DNA from: Mycobacterium sp. 852013-50091_SCH5140682
Lineage (GTDB): Bacteria > Actinomycetota > Actinomycetes > Mycobacteriales > Mycobacteriaceae
Assembly (NCBI RefSeq): GCF_001665685.1
Contig: NZ_LZTB01000106.1
Location: forward strand, 1-64,000
Direction: 5' to 3'
Length of the DNA stretch: 64,000 nucleotides
Shown: in pieces, positions 55,129-63,866 of the stretch
Position numbering within the stretch: position 1 is the first letter of the stretch
Layout: every line of letters begins with the position of its first letter
Notes under the pieces: model-generated
What the model saw: only the letters and a program-made list of their open reading frames with translations
Told to the model about the DNA's origin: nothing
The model's database searches: none
Position numbers and translations under genes: made by a program

Positions 55129-55212
55129 ACAACGGTGCGGCGTGGGCATTCCGAGTACCTCGCGCGCGGCGCCTTCGCTCGTGCCCGCTGCCACTGGGTT
55201 TGGCGCAGTGAC

Positions 55213-55218
55213 TAGGCT
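55213..55218 (+). promoter_or_regulatory. -10 box TAGGCT for gatCA
   Basis: TAGGCT is 8 nt before GTG 55227, with no Shine-Dalgarno between; leaderless-type. Confidence 0.5.
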
Positions 55219-55226
55219 GCTTTGTC

Positions 55227-55526
55227 GTGTCGCAGATCTCCCGAGACGAGGTTGCCCACCTGGCGCATCTGGCCCGGCTGGCGCTGACCGATGACGAGTT
55301 GGACAGTTTCGCCGGTCAACTCGATGCCATCCTTGCCCACGTCGGCCGGATCCAATCCGTCGACGTCACCGGCGTCGAGGCCACCGACAACCCCCTCAAA
55401 GACGTCAACGTCACACGGCCCGACGTCGTCGCGCCGTGCCTGACCCAGGACGAGGCGCTGGCCGCGGCGCCCAAGGCGGAGGACGGGCGGTTCGCGGTGC
55501 CGCGGATCCTGGGAGAAGCAGAATGA
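55227..55526 (+). CDS. gatC: Aspartyl/glutamyl-tRNA amidotransferase subunit C
   Basis: The 99-aa GatC stabilises the GatA-GatB interface of the amidotransferase that converts Glu-tRNA(Gln) and Asp-tRNA(Asn). It shows [47 protein letters not shown] and the later [14 protein letters not shown], typical of GatC. GTG 55227 is supported by the leaderless promoter. It overlaps gatA by ATGA. Confidence 0.95.
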   Translation: MSQISRDEVAHLAHLARLALTDDELDSFAGQLDAILAHVGRIQSVDVTGVEATDNPLKDVNVTRPDVVAPCLTQDEALAAAPKAEDGRFAVPRILGEAE

Positions 55527-57004
55527 CCGATCTCACTCGCTACGACGCAGCGACCCTCGGCGCCCAGATCGCCGCCGGTGAGGTCACCTCCACCGAGGTC
55601 ACCCAGGCGCATCTGGACCAGATCGCCGCGACCGATGAGCGCTTCCATGCGTTCCTGCACGTCGGCGCCGAGGAGGCGCTGGCCGCAGCCGCCGCCGTCG
55701 ACCGTCAGGTCGCCGCGGGCGAGACGCTGGCCTCGCCGCTGTCCGGTGTTCCGCTGGCGCTCAAGGACGTCTTCACCACCACCGACGCGCCGACCACGGC
55801 CGGGTCGAAGATCCTGCAGGGCTGGCGCTCGCCGTACGACGCGACGGTGACCACCAAGCTGCGCGCGGCAGGCATCCCGATCCTGGGCAAGACCAACATG
55901 GACGAGTTCGCCATGGGCAGCTCGACCGAGAACTCCGCGTACGGCCCGACCCGCAACCCGTGGAACACCGACCGGGTGCCGGGCGGCTCAGGGGGCGGCA
56001 GCGCAGCAGCGCTGGCGGCCTTCCAGGCGCCGCTGGCCATCGGTACCGACACCGGTGGGTCCATCCGGCAGCCGGCGGCGCTGACGGCGACCGTCGGCGT
56101 CAAACCCACATACGGCACGGTCAGCCGCTACGGGCTGATCGCCTGCGCGTCGTCGCTCGACCAAGGTGGGCCGTGTGCGCGCACGGTGCTCGACACCGCA
56201 CTGCTGCACCAGGTCATCGCCGGCCACGATCCTCACGACTCGACGTCGGTCGACGTGCCGGTCCCAGATGTGGTGGGTGCGGCCAAGGCCGGCGCACAGG
56301 GCGACCTCAAGGGTGTTCGGGTCGGAGTGGTCAAGCAGCTGCGCGGCGACGGATATCAGCCCGGCGTTCTCGCATCGTTCAACGCGGCTGTCGAGCAGAT
56401 CACGGCGCTCGGCGCGGAGGTCACCGAGGTCGACTGCCCGAACTTCGACCATGCGATGGCGGCCTACTACCTGATCCTGCCTTCGGAGGTGTCCAGCAAC
56501 CTGGCGCGCTTCGACGCCATGCGGTACGGCTTGCGCGTCGGTGACGACGGCACGCGCAGCGCCGAAGAGGTGATGGCGCTGACCCGGGCTGCCGGTTTCG
56601 GTCCAGAAGTCAAGCGCCGCATCATGATCGGCGCCTACGCGCTGTCGGCCGGGTATTACGACGCGTACTACAACCAGGCCCAGAAAGTCCGGACGTTGAT
56701 CGCCCGCGACCTGGAACGCGCCTACGAAACCGTCGACGTTCTGGTCACCCCGACGACTCCGACCACGGCCTTCGGCATCGGGGAGAAGGTCGACGATCCG
56801 CTGGCGATGTACCTGTTCGATCTGTGCACCCTGCCGCTCAACCTGGCCGGGCACTGCGGAATGTCGGTTCCGTCAGGCCTTTCGCCCGATGACGGCCTAC
56901 CGGTCGGCCTGCAGATCATGGCACCGGCTCTGGCCGACGACCGGCTCTACCGCGTCGGCGCCGCCTACGAGGCGGCTCGCGGCCCAATGCCGAGCGCACT
57001 CTGA
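55523..57004 (+). CDS. gatA: Aspartyl/glutamyl-tRNA amidotransferase subunit A
   Basis: The 493-aa amidase-signature subunit releases ammonia from glutamine. The catalytic triad is visible: Lys81 (LALKDVF), cis-Ser156 (PGGSGGGS) and nucleophile Ser180 ([10 protein letters not shown]). ATG 55523 overlaps gatC. A perfect 14-bp hairpin follows 37 bp after the stop, before pfkA. Mycobacteria lack GlnRS and AsnRS-independent routes, so GatCAB is expected to be essential. Confidence 0.96.
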   Translation: MTDLTRYDAATLGAQIAAGEVTSTEVTQAHLDQIAATDERFHAFLHVGAEEALAAAAAVDRQVAAGETLASPLSGVPLALKDVFTTTDAPTTAGSKILQGWRSPYDATVTTKLRAAGIPILGKTNMDEFAMGSSTENSAYGPTRNPWNTDRVPGGSGGGSAAALAAFQAPLAIGTDTGGSIRQPAALTATVGVKPTYGTVSRYGLIACASSLDQGGPCARTVLDTALLHQVIAGHDPHDSTSVDVPVPDVVGAAKAGAQGDLKGVRVGVVKQLRGDGYQPGVLASFNAAVEQITALGAEVTEVDCPNFDHAMAAYYLILPSEVSSNLARFDAMRYGLRVGDDGTRSAEEVMALTRAAGFGPEVKRRIMIGAYALSAGYYDAYYNQAQKVRTLIARDLERAYETVDVLVTPTTPTTAFGIGEKVDDPLAMYLFDLCTLPLNLAGHCGMSVPSGLSPDDGLPVGLQIMAPALADDRLYRVGAAYEAARGPMPSAL

Positions 57005-57041
57005 GTCCTGTCCGAACGTAGGCCCACCTGCAGTTTCTACC

Positions 57042-57074
57042 CTTGCCCGGCAGCCTCCTGGGCTGCCGGGCAAG
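57042..57074. terminator. Perfect 14-bp hairpin between gatA and pfkA
   Basis: CTTGCCCGGCAGCC (57042-57055) pairs exactly with GGCTGCCGGGCAAG (57061-57074) around TCCTG. It lacks a T-run, so it is a T-less terminator or attenuator candidate between the two genes. Confidence 0.55.
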
Positions 57075-57109
57075 ATAGAACACATGCGCACACGAGGAGC
57101 AACTGACTG

Positions 57110-58141
57110 ATGCGGATCGGAGTCTTGACCGGCGGCGGTGACTGTCCTGGTCTCAACGCGGTCATCCGTGCGGTGGTGCGTACCTGCGATGTGCGGTATG
57201 GCTCGACGGTCGTCGGATTCCAGGACGGCTGGCGAGGTTTGCTCGAAGACCGCCGGGTGCAGCTCAGGAACGACGACCGCAACGATCGGTTGCTCGCCAA
57301 AGGTGGCACCATGCTCGGCACCGCGCGCGTGAATCCCGAGGAGCTGCGGGCCGGGCTACCCCGGATCAAGCAGACGTTGGAGGACAACGGCATCGATGTG
57401 CTGATCCCGATCGGTGGGGAAGGCACGCTGACCGCGGCGCACTGGCTGTCCGAGGAGAACGTGCCGGTGGTGGGCGTGCCCAAGACCATCGACAACGACA
57501 TCGATTGCACTGACGTCACTTTCGGTCACGACACGGCGCTGCAGGTCGCCACCGAGGCCATCGACCGGCTGCACAGCACCGCCGAATCTCATCAGCGGGT
57601 GATGCTCGTCGAGGTGATGGGTCGCCACGCCGGGTGGATCGCACTGAACGCAGGCATGGCCTCCGGCGCGCACATGACGCTGATCCCCGAGCATCCGTTC
57701 GACGTCGAAGAGGTCTGCCGGTTGATCAAACAGCGCTTCCAGCGCGGTGATTCGCACTTCATCTGCGTCGTCGCCGAAGGCGCCAAGCCCGCCGAAGGGT
57801 CGATGCAGCTGCGCGACGGCGGTATCGACGAGTTCGGCCATGTCCGGTTCACCGGCGTCGCCCACCAACTCGGCGTCGAGATCGAGAAGCGGATCAAGAA
57901 GGAAGTGCGCACCACGGTGCTCGGTCACGTGCAGCGCGGCGGGACGCCGACGGCCTACGACCGGGTGCTGGCCACCCTGTTCGGGGTCAATGCCGCCGAC
58001 GCCGCACATGCCGGCGAGTACGGGATGATGGTGTCGCTGCGGGGCGAGAACATCGAGCGGGTGGCCTTGGCCGACGCCACGCGCAGGCTCAAGCTGGTGT
58101 CGCAGCACCGATATGACGACGCGGCGGAGTTCTTCGGCTGA
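57110..58141 (+). CDS. pfkA: 6-phosphofructokinase
   Basis: The 343-aa glycolytic kinase phosphorylates fructose-6-phosphate. It has [25 protein letters not shown] (102-107), [20 protein letters not shown] with catalytic Asp128 and Asp130, and [14 protein letters not shown]. The Gly at 105 in GGEGT is typical of ATP users, although the Lys of PKTIDND also occurs in pyrophosphate enzymes. ATG 57110 follows GAGGAGC. The gene sits between gatA and gatB as in M. tuberculosis (Rv3010c). Confidence 0.94.
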   Translation: MRIGVLTGGGDCPGLNAVIRAVVRTCDVRYGSTVVGFQDGWRGLLEDRRVQLRNDDRNDRLLAKGGTMLGTARVNPEELRAGLPRIKQTLEDNGIDVLIPIGGEGTLTAAHWLSEENVPVVGVPKTIDNDIDCTDVTFGHDTALQVATEAIDRLHSTAESHQRVMLVEVMGRHAGWIALNAGMASGAHMTLIPEHPFDVEEVCRLIKQRFQRGDSHFICVVAEGAKPAEGSMQLRDGGIDEFGHVRFTGVAHQLGVEIEKRIKKEVRTTVLGHVQRGGTPTAYDRVLATLFGVNAADAAHAGEYGMMVSLRGENIERVALADATRRLKLVSQHRYDDAAEFFG

Positions 58142-58158
58142 GACTTAGCCGGGCTGAG

Positions 58159-58233
58159 TTCCCCGCGCGAGCAGACGTGGCGGTACCCGAAACGCGGCGT
58201 GTCGCGGACTTTGATGTCTGTTCGCGGGGAGAA
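58159..58233. repeat. Long imperfect palindrome between pfkA and the NmrA gene
   Basis: TTCCCCGCGCGAGCAGAC (58159-58176) and GTCTGTTCGCGGGGAGAA (58216-58233) are near-perfect complements around a 39-bp loop. It lies between convergent genes, so a bidirectional terminator role fits. The GCGAGCAGAC core recalls a short dispersed element of mycobacterial intergenic regions; that link is from memory and untested. Confidence 0.5.
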
Positions 58234-58246
58234 CTTGCGGGACAAC

Positions 58247-58939
58247 TCACGCGCTCTTGAAGGCCTCGCGGCGCAGCAGCTGCCACATGGACGGGTTGTC
58301 GACCGTCGTCGAAATGGTCACGGTCGCACCGGTTTTCGGTGACTCGGCCAGCTTCAGCAGATAGTCGGCCAGATCCGTGCGCGACGTGAACGCGCCCACC
58401 GGGTCACGTTGTCCGGCAAGGTATTCGGTGACGTCCGGTAGGTCGAACAGGCCGGAGGGCCGGACGATCGTCCAGTTCAGTCCGCTGTCGGTCACGATGT
58501 CTTCCATCCGGCGCATGTCGGCGTAGAGCGTCTTACCGAAGACGCTGCTGATCAGTGGCTGCACCACGCGCAAGGCGAAAGGCGTGTCGGTGCGGCCGGG
58601 ATAGTCGGCGATCGCAGTCGAACTGACGACAGCGAGCCGATCCACGCCGGTCTTGTGCATCGCGCTGACGATGTTGGCCACGCCGACGGAATACGTGTCG
58701 ACGGGTGCCATGGTGAACGTGACGCCCAGCGTGGACAACACGGCGTCGGTGCCCTCGACCGCGGCGGTGACGGCGGCGAGGTCGCGGACATCGGCCTGCG
58801 TCACGGTCAGGTCGGGATCGGTGATGGGGAACTGCTCGGGATGGCGGGTCACGGCGATCACGGCGTGACCGGCGTCGAGCGCCTGCCGGGTGAGGATGCG
58901 GCCGGTGGCGCCGTTGGCTCCGAAGATCGTGATGCGCAT
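58247..58939 (-). CDS. NmrA/SDR-type NAD(P)-binding protein
   Basis: The 230-aa protein starts MRITIFGANGATGRILTRQAL behind GGAGG; an in-frame TTG at 58951 lies in the ribosome-binding region and is rejected. The Rossmann loop GANGATG, then DAVLSTLGVTF, LAVVSSTAIADYPG and WTIVRPSGLFDL are family motifs. It is distinct from the copy at 31663 (different loop GASGQIG). It diverges from a MarR gene with a palindrome between, so it is likely MarR-controlled and redox or aromatic-compound related. Confidence 0.85.
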   Translation of the reverse strand: MRITIFGANGATGRILTRQALDAGHAVIAVTRHPEQFPITDPDLTVTQADVRDLAAVTAAVEGTDAVLSTLGVTFTMAPVDTYSVGVANIVSAMHKTGVDRLAVVSSTAIADYPGRTDTPFALRVVQPLISSVFGKTLYADMRRMEDIVTDSGLNWTIVRPSGLFDLPDVTEYLAGQRDPVGAFTSRTDLADYLLKLAESPKTGATVTISTTVDNPSMWQLLRREAFKSA

Positions 58940-58956
58940 GCTTACCTCCAAATTTG

Positions 58957-58971
58957 ATCACTAATAGTGAT
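58957..58971. promoter_or_regulatory. Palindrome ATCACTA-A-TAGTGAT, candidate MarR operator
   Basis: Perfect 7-bp arms with a single-base spacer, in the 75-bp gap between the divergent NmrA and MarR genes. MarR proteins typically bind 15-20-bp palindromes of this kind. Confidence 0.65.
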
Positions 58972-59002
58972 AGTCACGATAGATGACAATCATGACGAGT
59001 GC

Positions 59003-59008
59003 TAGTGT
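59003..59008 (+). promoter_or_regulatory. -10 box TAGTGT for marR
   Basis: TAGTGT is 6 nt before ATG 59015. No Shine-Dalgarno; leaderless-type. Confidence 0.45.
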
Positions 59009-59014
59009 CCGGTC

Positions 59015-59488
59015 ATGACGCAGGATCAGACCGGCATCGCCGCACTCGACGAGCGCATTCCCTTCCTGCTCTCGCAGCTCGGGGCGCACATCGCCGACGA
59101 GTTCAAGCGGCGGCTCGAATCGCTGGGCCTTCACCCGCGGGCCACCGCGATCCTGCTCGCTCTCGCCGAGGTCGACGGGCAGTCACAGCGTGAGCTGTCG
59201 GTACGCCTCGGATTGCACCGCAACGTGATGGTGGCCATGGTCGACGCGCTGGAGGAGCAGGGCCTGGTCGAGCGGCTACCGCATCCGACGGACCGCAGGG
59301 CGTTCGCCGTGTCGCTCACCAAGAGCGCCCGCGAGGTGCTGCCGGGCCTGGACCGTGTGGTGCGCGACCTGGAGGATCAGATCACCGCACCACTGTCGGA
59401 AGGGCAGCGGGCGGCCCTGCTCACCGCGCTGCAGCGCATGTCGGCGGCGGCCGGACTGACACCGGGAGTGCACCCGGGCCTGGCCTGA
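59015..59488 (+). CDS. MarR-family transcriptional regulator
   Basis: The 157-aa protein has a MarR winged helix: LHPRATAILLALAEVDGQSQRELSVRLGLHRNVMVAMVDALEEQGLVERLPHPTDRRAFAVSLT, with the DRR wing motif. It probably controls the divergent NmrA gene and itself through the palindrome at 58957. A typical ligand is a phenolic compound or oxidant; none can be inferred. It is 24 bp upstream of gatB. Confidence 0.87.
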   Translation: MTQDQTGIAALDERIPFLLSQLGAHIADEFKRRLESLGLHPRATAILLALAEVDGQSQRELSVRLGLHRNVMVAMVDALEEQGLVERLPHPTDRRAFAVSLTKSAREVLPGLDRVVRDLEDQITAPLSEGQRAALLTALQRMSAAAGLTPGVHPGLA

Positions 59489-59499
59489 ACCCGTCCAAT

Positions 59500-59505
59500 T
59501 AGGAT
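59500..59505 (+). promoter_or_regulatory. -10 box TAGGAT for gatB
   Basis: TAGGAT lies 7 nt before ATG 59513 and only 1 nt before GTG 59507, which decides the start in favour of ATG 59513. Confidence 0.5.
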
Positions 59506-59512
59506 CGTGTCC

Positions 59513-61018
59513 ATGTCTGTTGCCGCGGAACTTCTTGACTACGACGACGTGCTCGCCGCTTACGACCCCGTGATGGGAATGGAGGTGCACGTCGAGCTCT
59601 CCACGGCGACCAAGATGTTCTGCGGCTGCGCCAACCGGTTCGGAGCCGAGCCCAACACCCAGGTGTGCCCCGTGTGCCTCGGCCTGCCCGGCTCGCTGCC
59701 CGTCCTCAACGAGGCCGCGGTGGAGTCGGCGATCCGCATCGGGCTGGCGCTGAACTGCCAGATCGCGCCATGGGGCCGGTTCGCCCGCAAGAACTACTTC
59801 TATCCCGATCAACCCAAGAACTACCAGATCTCGCAGTACGACGAGCCCATCGCGGTCAACGGATACCTCGACGTCCCGCTCGACGACGGCACCACCTGGC
59901 GCGTCGAGATCGAACGCGCGCACATGGAAGAGGACACCGGCAAGCTGACCCACCTTGGCAGCGACACCGGCCGCATCGCCGGTGCCACCACGTCGCTGGC
60001 CGACTACAACCGCGCAGGCGTTCCGCTGATCGAGATCGTCACCAAACCCATCGAGGGCACCGGCGAGCGGGCGCCGGAGATCGCTCGCGCGTATGTCACC
60101 GCGCTGCGGGACCTGTTGCGCGCGTTGGATGTTTCCGACGTGCGGATGGACCAGGGGTCGATGCGCTGCGACTCCAACGTGTCACTCAAGCTCAAGGGCG
60201 CCGCGGAGTTCGGCACCCGGACCGAGACCAAGAACGTCAACTCGCTCAAGAGCGTCGAGGTCGCGGTGCGCTACGAGATGCGCAGACAGGCCGCCGTGCT
60301 GCAGGCGGGCGGCACCGTGACACAGGAGACCCGGCACTTCCACGAGGACGGGCACACCACCGCGGGCCGCAGCAAGGAGACCGCGCAGGATTACCGCTAT
60401 TTCCCCGAGCCTGATCTGGAGCCGATCGCGCCCAGCGATGAGCTGGTGGACCGGCTGCGCACTACCATCCCCGAGCTTCCGTGGTTGGCGCGCAAGCGAA
60501 TTCAGCAGGATTGGGGCATCTCCGACGAGGTGATGCGCGACCTGGTCAACGCAGGCGCCGTCGAACTGGTCGCCGCCACCGTCGAGCACGGCGCATCCAG
60601 CGAGGGTGCGCGCGCATGGTGGGGCAATTTCCTGGTGCAGAAAGCCAACGAAAGCGGCGTCGAACTCGACGCGCTGCCGATCACCCCCGCGCAGGTGGCG
60701 GCGGTGCTGAAGCTGGTCGACGACGGGAAGCTGTCCACCAAGCTGGCCCGCCAGGTGGTCGAGGGCGTGCTGGCAGGCGAGGGCGAGCCCGAACAGGTGA
60801 TGAACGATCGGGGCCTGGCCCTGGTCCGCGACGATTCGCTGATCCAGGCGGCCGTCGACGAGGCGTTGGCGGCCAACCCCGATATCGCCGAGAAGATCCG
60901 CGGTGGCAAGGTGCAGGCCGCGGGTGCTGTCGTGGGCGCGGTGATGAAGGCCACCAAGGGTTCGGCCGACGCCGCCCGCGTGCGCGAACTGGTGTTGGCG
61001 GCCTGCGGCCAGGGATAG
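59513..61018 (+). CDS. gatB: Aspartyl/glutamyl-tRNA amidotransferase subunit B
   Basis: The 501-aa subunit binds tRNA and activates the misacylated amino acid. It shows [45 protein letters not shown] with the Zn Cys, [22 protein letters not shown] and [19 protein letters not shown] motifs, and the C-terminal YqeY-like domain (about 400-501). The start is ATG 59513, 7 nt after TAGGAT. It is separated from gatCA by pfkA and the NmrA/MarR pair, whereas in M. tuberculosis only pfkA intervenes. Confidence 0.96.
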   Translation: MSVAAELLDYDDVLAAYDPVMGMEVHVELSTATKMFCGCANRFGAEPNTQVCPVCLGLPGSLPVLNEAAVESAIRIGLALNCQIAPWGRFARKNYFYPDQPKNYQISQYDEPIAVNGYLDVPLDDGTTWRVEIERAHMEEDTGKLTHLGSDTGRIAGATTSLADYNRAGVPLIEIVTKPIEGTGERAPEIARAYVTALRDLLRALDVSDVRMDQGSMRCDSNVSLKLKGAAEFGTRTETKNVNSLKSVEVAVRYEMRRQAAVLQAGGTVTQETRHFHEDGHTTAGRSKETAQDYRYFPEPDLEPIAPSDELVDRLRTTIPELPWLARKRIQQDWGISDEVMRDLVNAGAVELVAATVEHGASSEGARAWWGNFLVQKANESGVELDALPITPAQVAAVLKLVDDGKLSTKLARQVVEGVLAGEGEPEQVMNDRGLALVRDDSLIQAAVDEALAANPDIAEKIRGGKVQAAGAVVGAVMKATKGSADAARVRELVLAACGQG

Positions 61019-61021
61019 CGC

Positions 61022-61657
61022 TCAGCCCGCTCCGGCGAACATGGTCATCGCGACCATGGCGAACTGCTCCAGCCGTTCCCGCGGATACGGCGTCGCTTCG
61101 TTGATGGCGAGGCGGCCCAGCATCTCCGCGAACGACAGCATGGTGTGCCCGAGCAGCGCCGGATCGAGTTGTGCCAGGCGCGGATCCAGCGCCGTGCCTG
61201 CCTTCGCCAATTCCTGGGCGCGCATCACGACGTCGGAGCGCGCGGTGTGCAGCGCGTCGCGGTACTCGCGTGGCACGCTGTCGGGCGCGGTGAGGATGAG
61301 TCGCCATCGGGTCGGGTTCTCCAGCGCGCAGCGCACGAGCGCGGACACGGCGGCGGAGTAGGCGCCGCTGGGTTCGATGGCGGAGAGATCGGCCCGCATC
61401 GTCGCCCGCACCTGCTGCAGGCCGCGCTCGTGCTCGCGGGTCAGCAGCGCGGCGACCAGCTCGGCCCGGGTATGAAACGCCTTGTACAGCACCGGTTTAC
61501 CGACACCGCCTGCCTCGGCGACGGCCTCCATGCTCAGCTCTTGCAGCGGGCAGTCGGCAAGCACCGTCATCGCCGCATCGAGCAGCTGTTGCTGGCGTTG
61601 CTCGCGTGGCAGCCGCGGCGCGTATCTACGGCGCTGGCGGTCGGGCATCCGGCTCAT
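61022..61657 (-). CDS. TetR-family regulator
   Basis: The 211-aa protein has a TetR N-terminal helix-turn-helix: QLLDAAMTVLADCPLQELSMEAVAEAGGVGKPVLYKAFHTRAELVAALL (about 24-72). A helical ligand domain fills the rest. It converges on gatB with a 3-bp gap; the upstream side faces lppZ on the same strand with 84 bp in between, so a target cannot be named. It might regulate itself. Confidence 0.87.
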   Translation of the reverse strand: MSRMPDRQRRRYAPRLPREQRQQQLLDAAMTVLADCPLQELSMEAVAEAGGVGKPVLYKAFHTRAELVAALLTREHERGLQQVRATMRADLSAIEPSGAYSAAVSALVRCALENPTRWRLILTAPDSVPREYRDALHTARSDVVMRAQELAKAGTALDPRLAQLDPALLGHTMLSFAEMLGRLAINEATPYPRERLEQFAMVAMTMFAGAG

Positions 61658-61741
61658 GCTACGGGACGCCGTGTGCGGGCGCGGTTCAGGCGGAGCTGCG
61701 GGCCGCGCCGGCCGCGGCGCGATATCGAAAAGCGTTGTGTA

Positions 61742-62863
61742 TCAGGTCTTGTCGGCGTTGCTGCGGGGGAAGCCACCGCCCTGCGGGAACAGCGGGAACA
61801 CCACGTCGTCGAGCTTCTCGGCGTCACCGGCCGTCCGGTTCACCGTCGCGCCCCACACGTTGCCGTCGGGTGAGAGTTGCAGTGCCCAGGCGTGGCCGCG
61901 GACGTTGTCGCGGAGCACCTCAGGTTCACCCGTGACCGCACCGGTGTCCTTGGCCAACCGCACGGCGACGGTCTTCTTGGTGTTGACCAAGTTGACCAGC
62001 ACGGTGCTGTCGAGGGCTGCGCACCCGGCCACCCCTGGCTTGTCCGGCCAGGTCCACACCGTCGACACCTTGGAATCCTTGGTGATCCGCTGCAGGCGGT
62101 CGGCGGTCGGGCCGCGGTCGGTGACGTACAGAGAACCGTCGGTCGGATCCACGCACATGCTGCCGCCGGCACCCAAGCCGCTCAACGCGGTGGTGACCGG
62201 CGCCTGATTGACCGTGGTGGGCTGCTCGATCCGCAGCACCTTGCCCGCCAGCGAGGCCGGATCGGCTGCCATGGCCGGATTGCCCGCGTCACCGGTCTGC
62301 ACCAGCAGCGTGGTCGGACTGGTGAAGATCAGCGAGCCGGTGTTGCCGGTCGCGCCTTTGGGGATGCCCGTCAGGATCGGCTTGGGCGGATCGGTGTTGG
62401 CGATGCGGATGACCCGGTTGTCGGTCGGCGTACTGATGTAGGCGTACATCAGCCGGTCCTGCGCGTAGGTGGGGGACAGGACGATGTCGAGCAGACCGCC
62501 GTCGCCGGAGGGATCGACGGGGATGACCACCTTGACCTTCGGTTCGGCCTTGGTGGATACCTCTTTGACAGCACCGGTGAGCCGTTCGGCGACGAGCGCC
62601 GACTGGCTGTCGGGGCCCATGATCAAACCGCTGGTGCTGTCCAGGCAGCCCTGCATCACCCCGGGTGCCGGGCATTCCTTGGGGAAAGGTTTTGCCGGCA
62701 GCGGCGGAGGAGGTGGCGGCGACGAGGACGGCGGCGGGCCCATTTGAGGTTCGGTGGTGAACGGCTCCGACTGGGCCGCGTTGAACCGAGCACACCCCGA
62801 GCCGGCCAACATCACGGCACACACAACGGCGGCCACCACCGATATCCGCCGACGCGATTCCAT
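61742..62863 (-). CDS. lppZ: Lipoprotein LppZ, glucose/sorbosone dehydrogenase-like beta-propeller
   Basis: The 373-aa precursor begins MESRRRISVVAAVVCAVMLAGSGC, a lipobox with Cys24. A Pro-rich linker (about 40-58) precedes a propeller of the soluble-glucose-dehydrogenase family: GLLDIVLSPTYAQDRLMYAYIST, GNTGSLIFTSPTTLLVQTGDAGNP, and GAGGSMCVDPTDGSLYVTDRG. The PQQ-binding His residues expected in true dehydrogenases are not clearly present. Surface location is expected. Orthologue of Rv3006. Confidence 0.9.
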   Translation of the reverse strand: MESRRRISVVAAVVCAVMLAGSGCARFNAAQSEPFTTEPQMGPPPSSSPPPPPPLPAKPFPKECPAPGVMQGCLDSTSGLIMGPDSQSALVAERLTGAVKEVSTKAEPKVKVVIPVDPSGDGGLLDIVLSPTYAQDRLMYAYISTPTDNRVIRIANTDPPKPILTGIPKGATGNTGSLIFTSPTTLLVQTGDAGNPAMAADPASLAGKVLRIEQPTTVNQAPVTTALSGLGAGGSMCVDPTDGSLYVTDRGPTADRLQRITKDSKVSTVWTWPDKPGVAGCAALDSTVLVNLVNTKKTVAVRLAKDTGAVTGEPEVLRDNVRGHAWALQLSPDGNVWGATVNRTAGDAEKLDDVVFPLFPQGGGFPRSNADKT

Positions 62864-62963
62864 GTCGCCAGATTACGGATGGTCGCGCAGTGCTCGCCAC
62901 GCCGGGCAACCGTGTCCTTTGCGGTAACAGCGTCTCAGGTGCCAATACCAGGCGGCAGCGCCG

Positions 62964-62975
62964 GGGTAAATACCC
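62964..62975. promoter_or_regulatory. Palindrome GGGTA-AA-TACCC between lppZ and doxX
   Basis: Perfect 5-bp arms with a 2-bp spacer, 34 bp before the GTG at 63010 and 22 bp before its -10 box. A regulator site for doxX is possible; no protein is assigned. Confidence 0.3.
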
Positions 62976-62996
62976 GGTTCGGGCTTGACTTGCACT

Positions 62997-63002
62997 TACC
63001 CT
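62997..63002 (+). promoter_or_regulatory. -10 box TACCCT for doxX
   Basis: TACCCT is 7 nt before GTG 63010 with no Shine-Dalgarno; leaderless-type. Confidence 0.5.
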
Positions 63003-63009
63003 GGGCAGC

Positions 63010-63861
63010 GTGACCAGTCACTCGCAGGACCCACTCGCTTGGCAGAGACCAGATAGTTCGGGCACCGGCGACTCCGCCAGACCTGCCACGGCGAGCCTGG
63101 TCGACCCCGAAGACGATCTGCCGTCGGCCACGTACGGCGGCGATTTCGAAACCACCGCCATCCCGCGGTACGACTCCGCCAAGCCTGCTGACCAGTCAGG
63201 TTTCCCGCTGATGGGCGAGCCCGAGCCGCTGCCATACGTGCAGCCGGGCCTGCGTCAGCCGCTCGGTCCCTACGGCGCCGAACCCGCCGAGATCGAACGC
63301 GACCCCATGCTCGACGACCGCGTGAGAGCGGCGGGCCGACGCGGCACCCAGGACCTGGGGCTGCTCATCCTGCGCCTGGCCGTGGGCGGGCTACTGATCA
63401 TCCACGGCCTGCAGAAGGCATTCGGCTGGTGGGGTGGCCCCGGCCTCGACGGGTTCAAGACCTGGCTGCAGCACGCAGGTTTCCAGCACGCCGACATCGT
63501 GACCTACGTTGCGACCGGCGGCGAGCTGGCCATCGGTGTGCTGCTGGTCCTCGGCCTCTTCACCCCGGTCGCGGCGGCCGGCGCACTGGCCTATCTGATC
63601 AACGGCGTGCTGGTCGATGCGATGGCCGCGCACGAGGACGCCCGACTGTCCAGTTTCATGACCGACGGCCACGAATATCGGCTGATTCCTGTCGCCGTCG
63701 CCGCCGCGATCGTGCTGACCGGTCCAGGTCGGTACGGTTTCGACGCCGGGCGGGGCTGGGCGCGCCGCCCGTTCGTCGGGTCGTTCGTCGCGCTGCTGGT
63801 GGGCATCGGCGTCGGAATCGGACTGTGGGCCCTGCTCAACGGCGGAAATCCGCTGCGCTGA
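63010..63861 (+). CDS. doxX: DoxX-family membrane protein (Rv3005c-like)
   Basis: The 283-aa protein has an acidic N-terminal region (1-113), then a DoxX domain: LGLLILRLAVGGLLIIHGLQKAFGWWGGPGLDGFKTWLQ, ELAIGVLLVLGLFTPVAAAGALAYLINGVLVDAM, LIPVAVAAAIVLTGPGRYGFDA and a final helix SFVALLVGIGVGIGLWAL. In M. tuberculosis DoxX joins superoxide dismutase SodA and thiol oxidoreductase SseA in a membrane complex resisting thiol and radical stress. GTG 63010 fits the leaderless promoter. It converges on the cfp6 homologue with a 5-bp gap. Confidence 0.88.
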   Translation: MTSHSQDPLAWQRPDSSGTGDSARPATASLVDPEDDLPSATYGGDFETTAIPRYDSAKPADQSGFPLMGEPEPLPYVQPGLRQPLGPYGAEPAEIERDPMLDDRVRAAGRRGTQDLGLLILRLAVGGLLIIHGLQKAFGWWGGPGLDGFKTWLQHAGFQHADIVTYVATGGELAIGVLLVLGLFTPVAAAGALAYLINGVLVDAMAAHEDARLSSFMTDGHEYRLIPVAVAAAIVLTGPGRYGFDAGRGWARRPFVGSFVALLVGIGVGIGLWALLNGGNPLR

Positions 63862-63866
63862 CGGCG

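Noticed and set aside
57110-58141. Pyrophosphate-dependent phosphofructokinase
   Set aside because: The Gly in GGEGT is typical of ATP users; Lys in PKTIDND alone is not enough.
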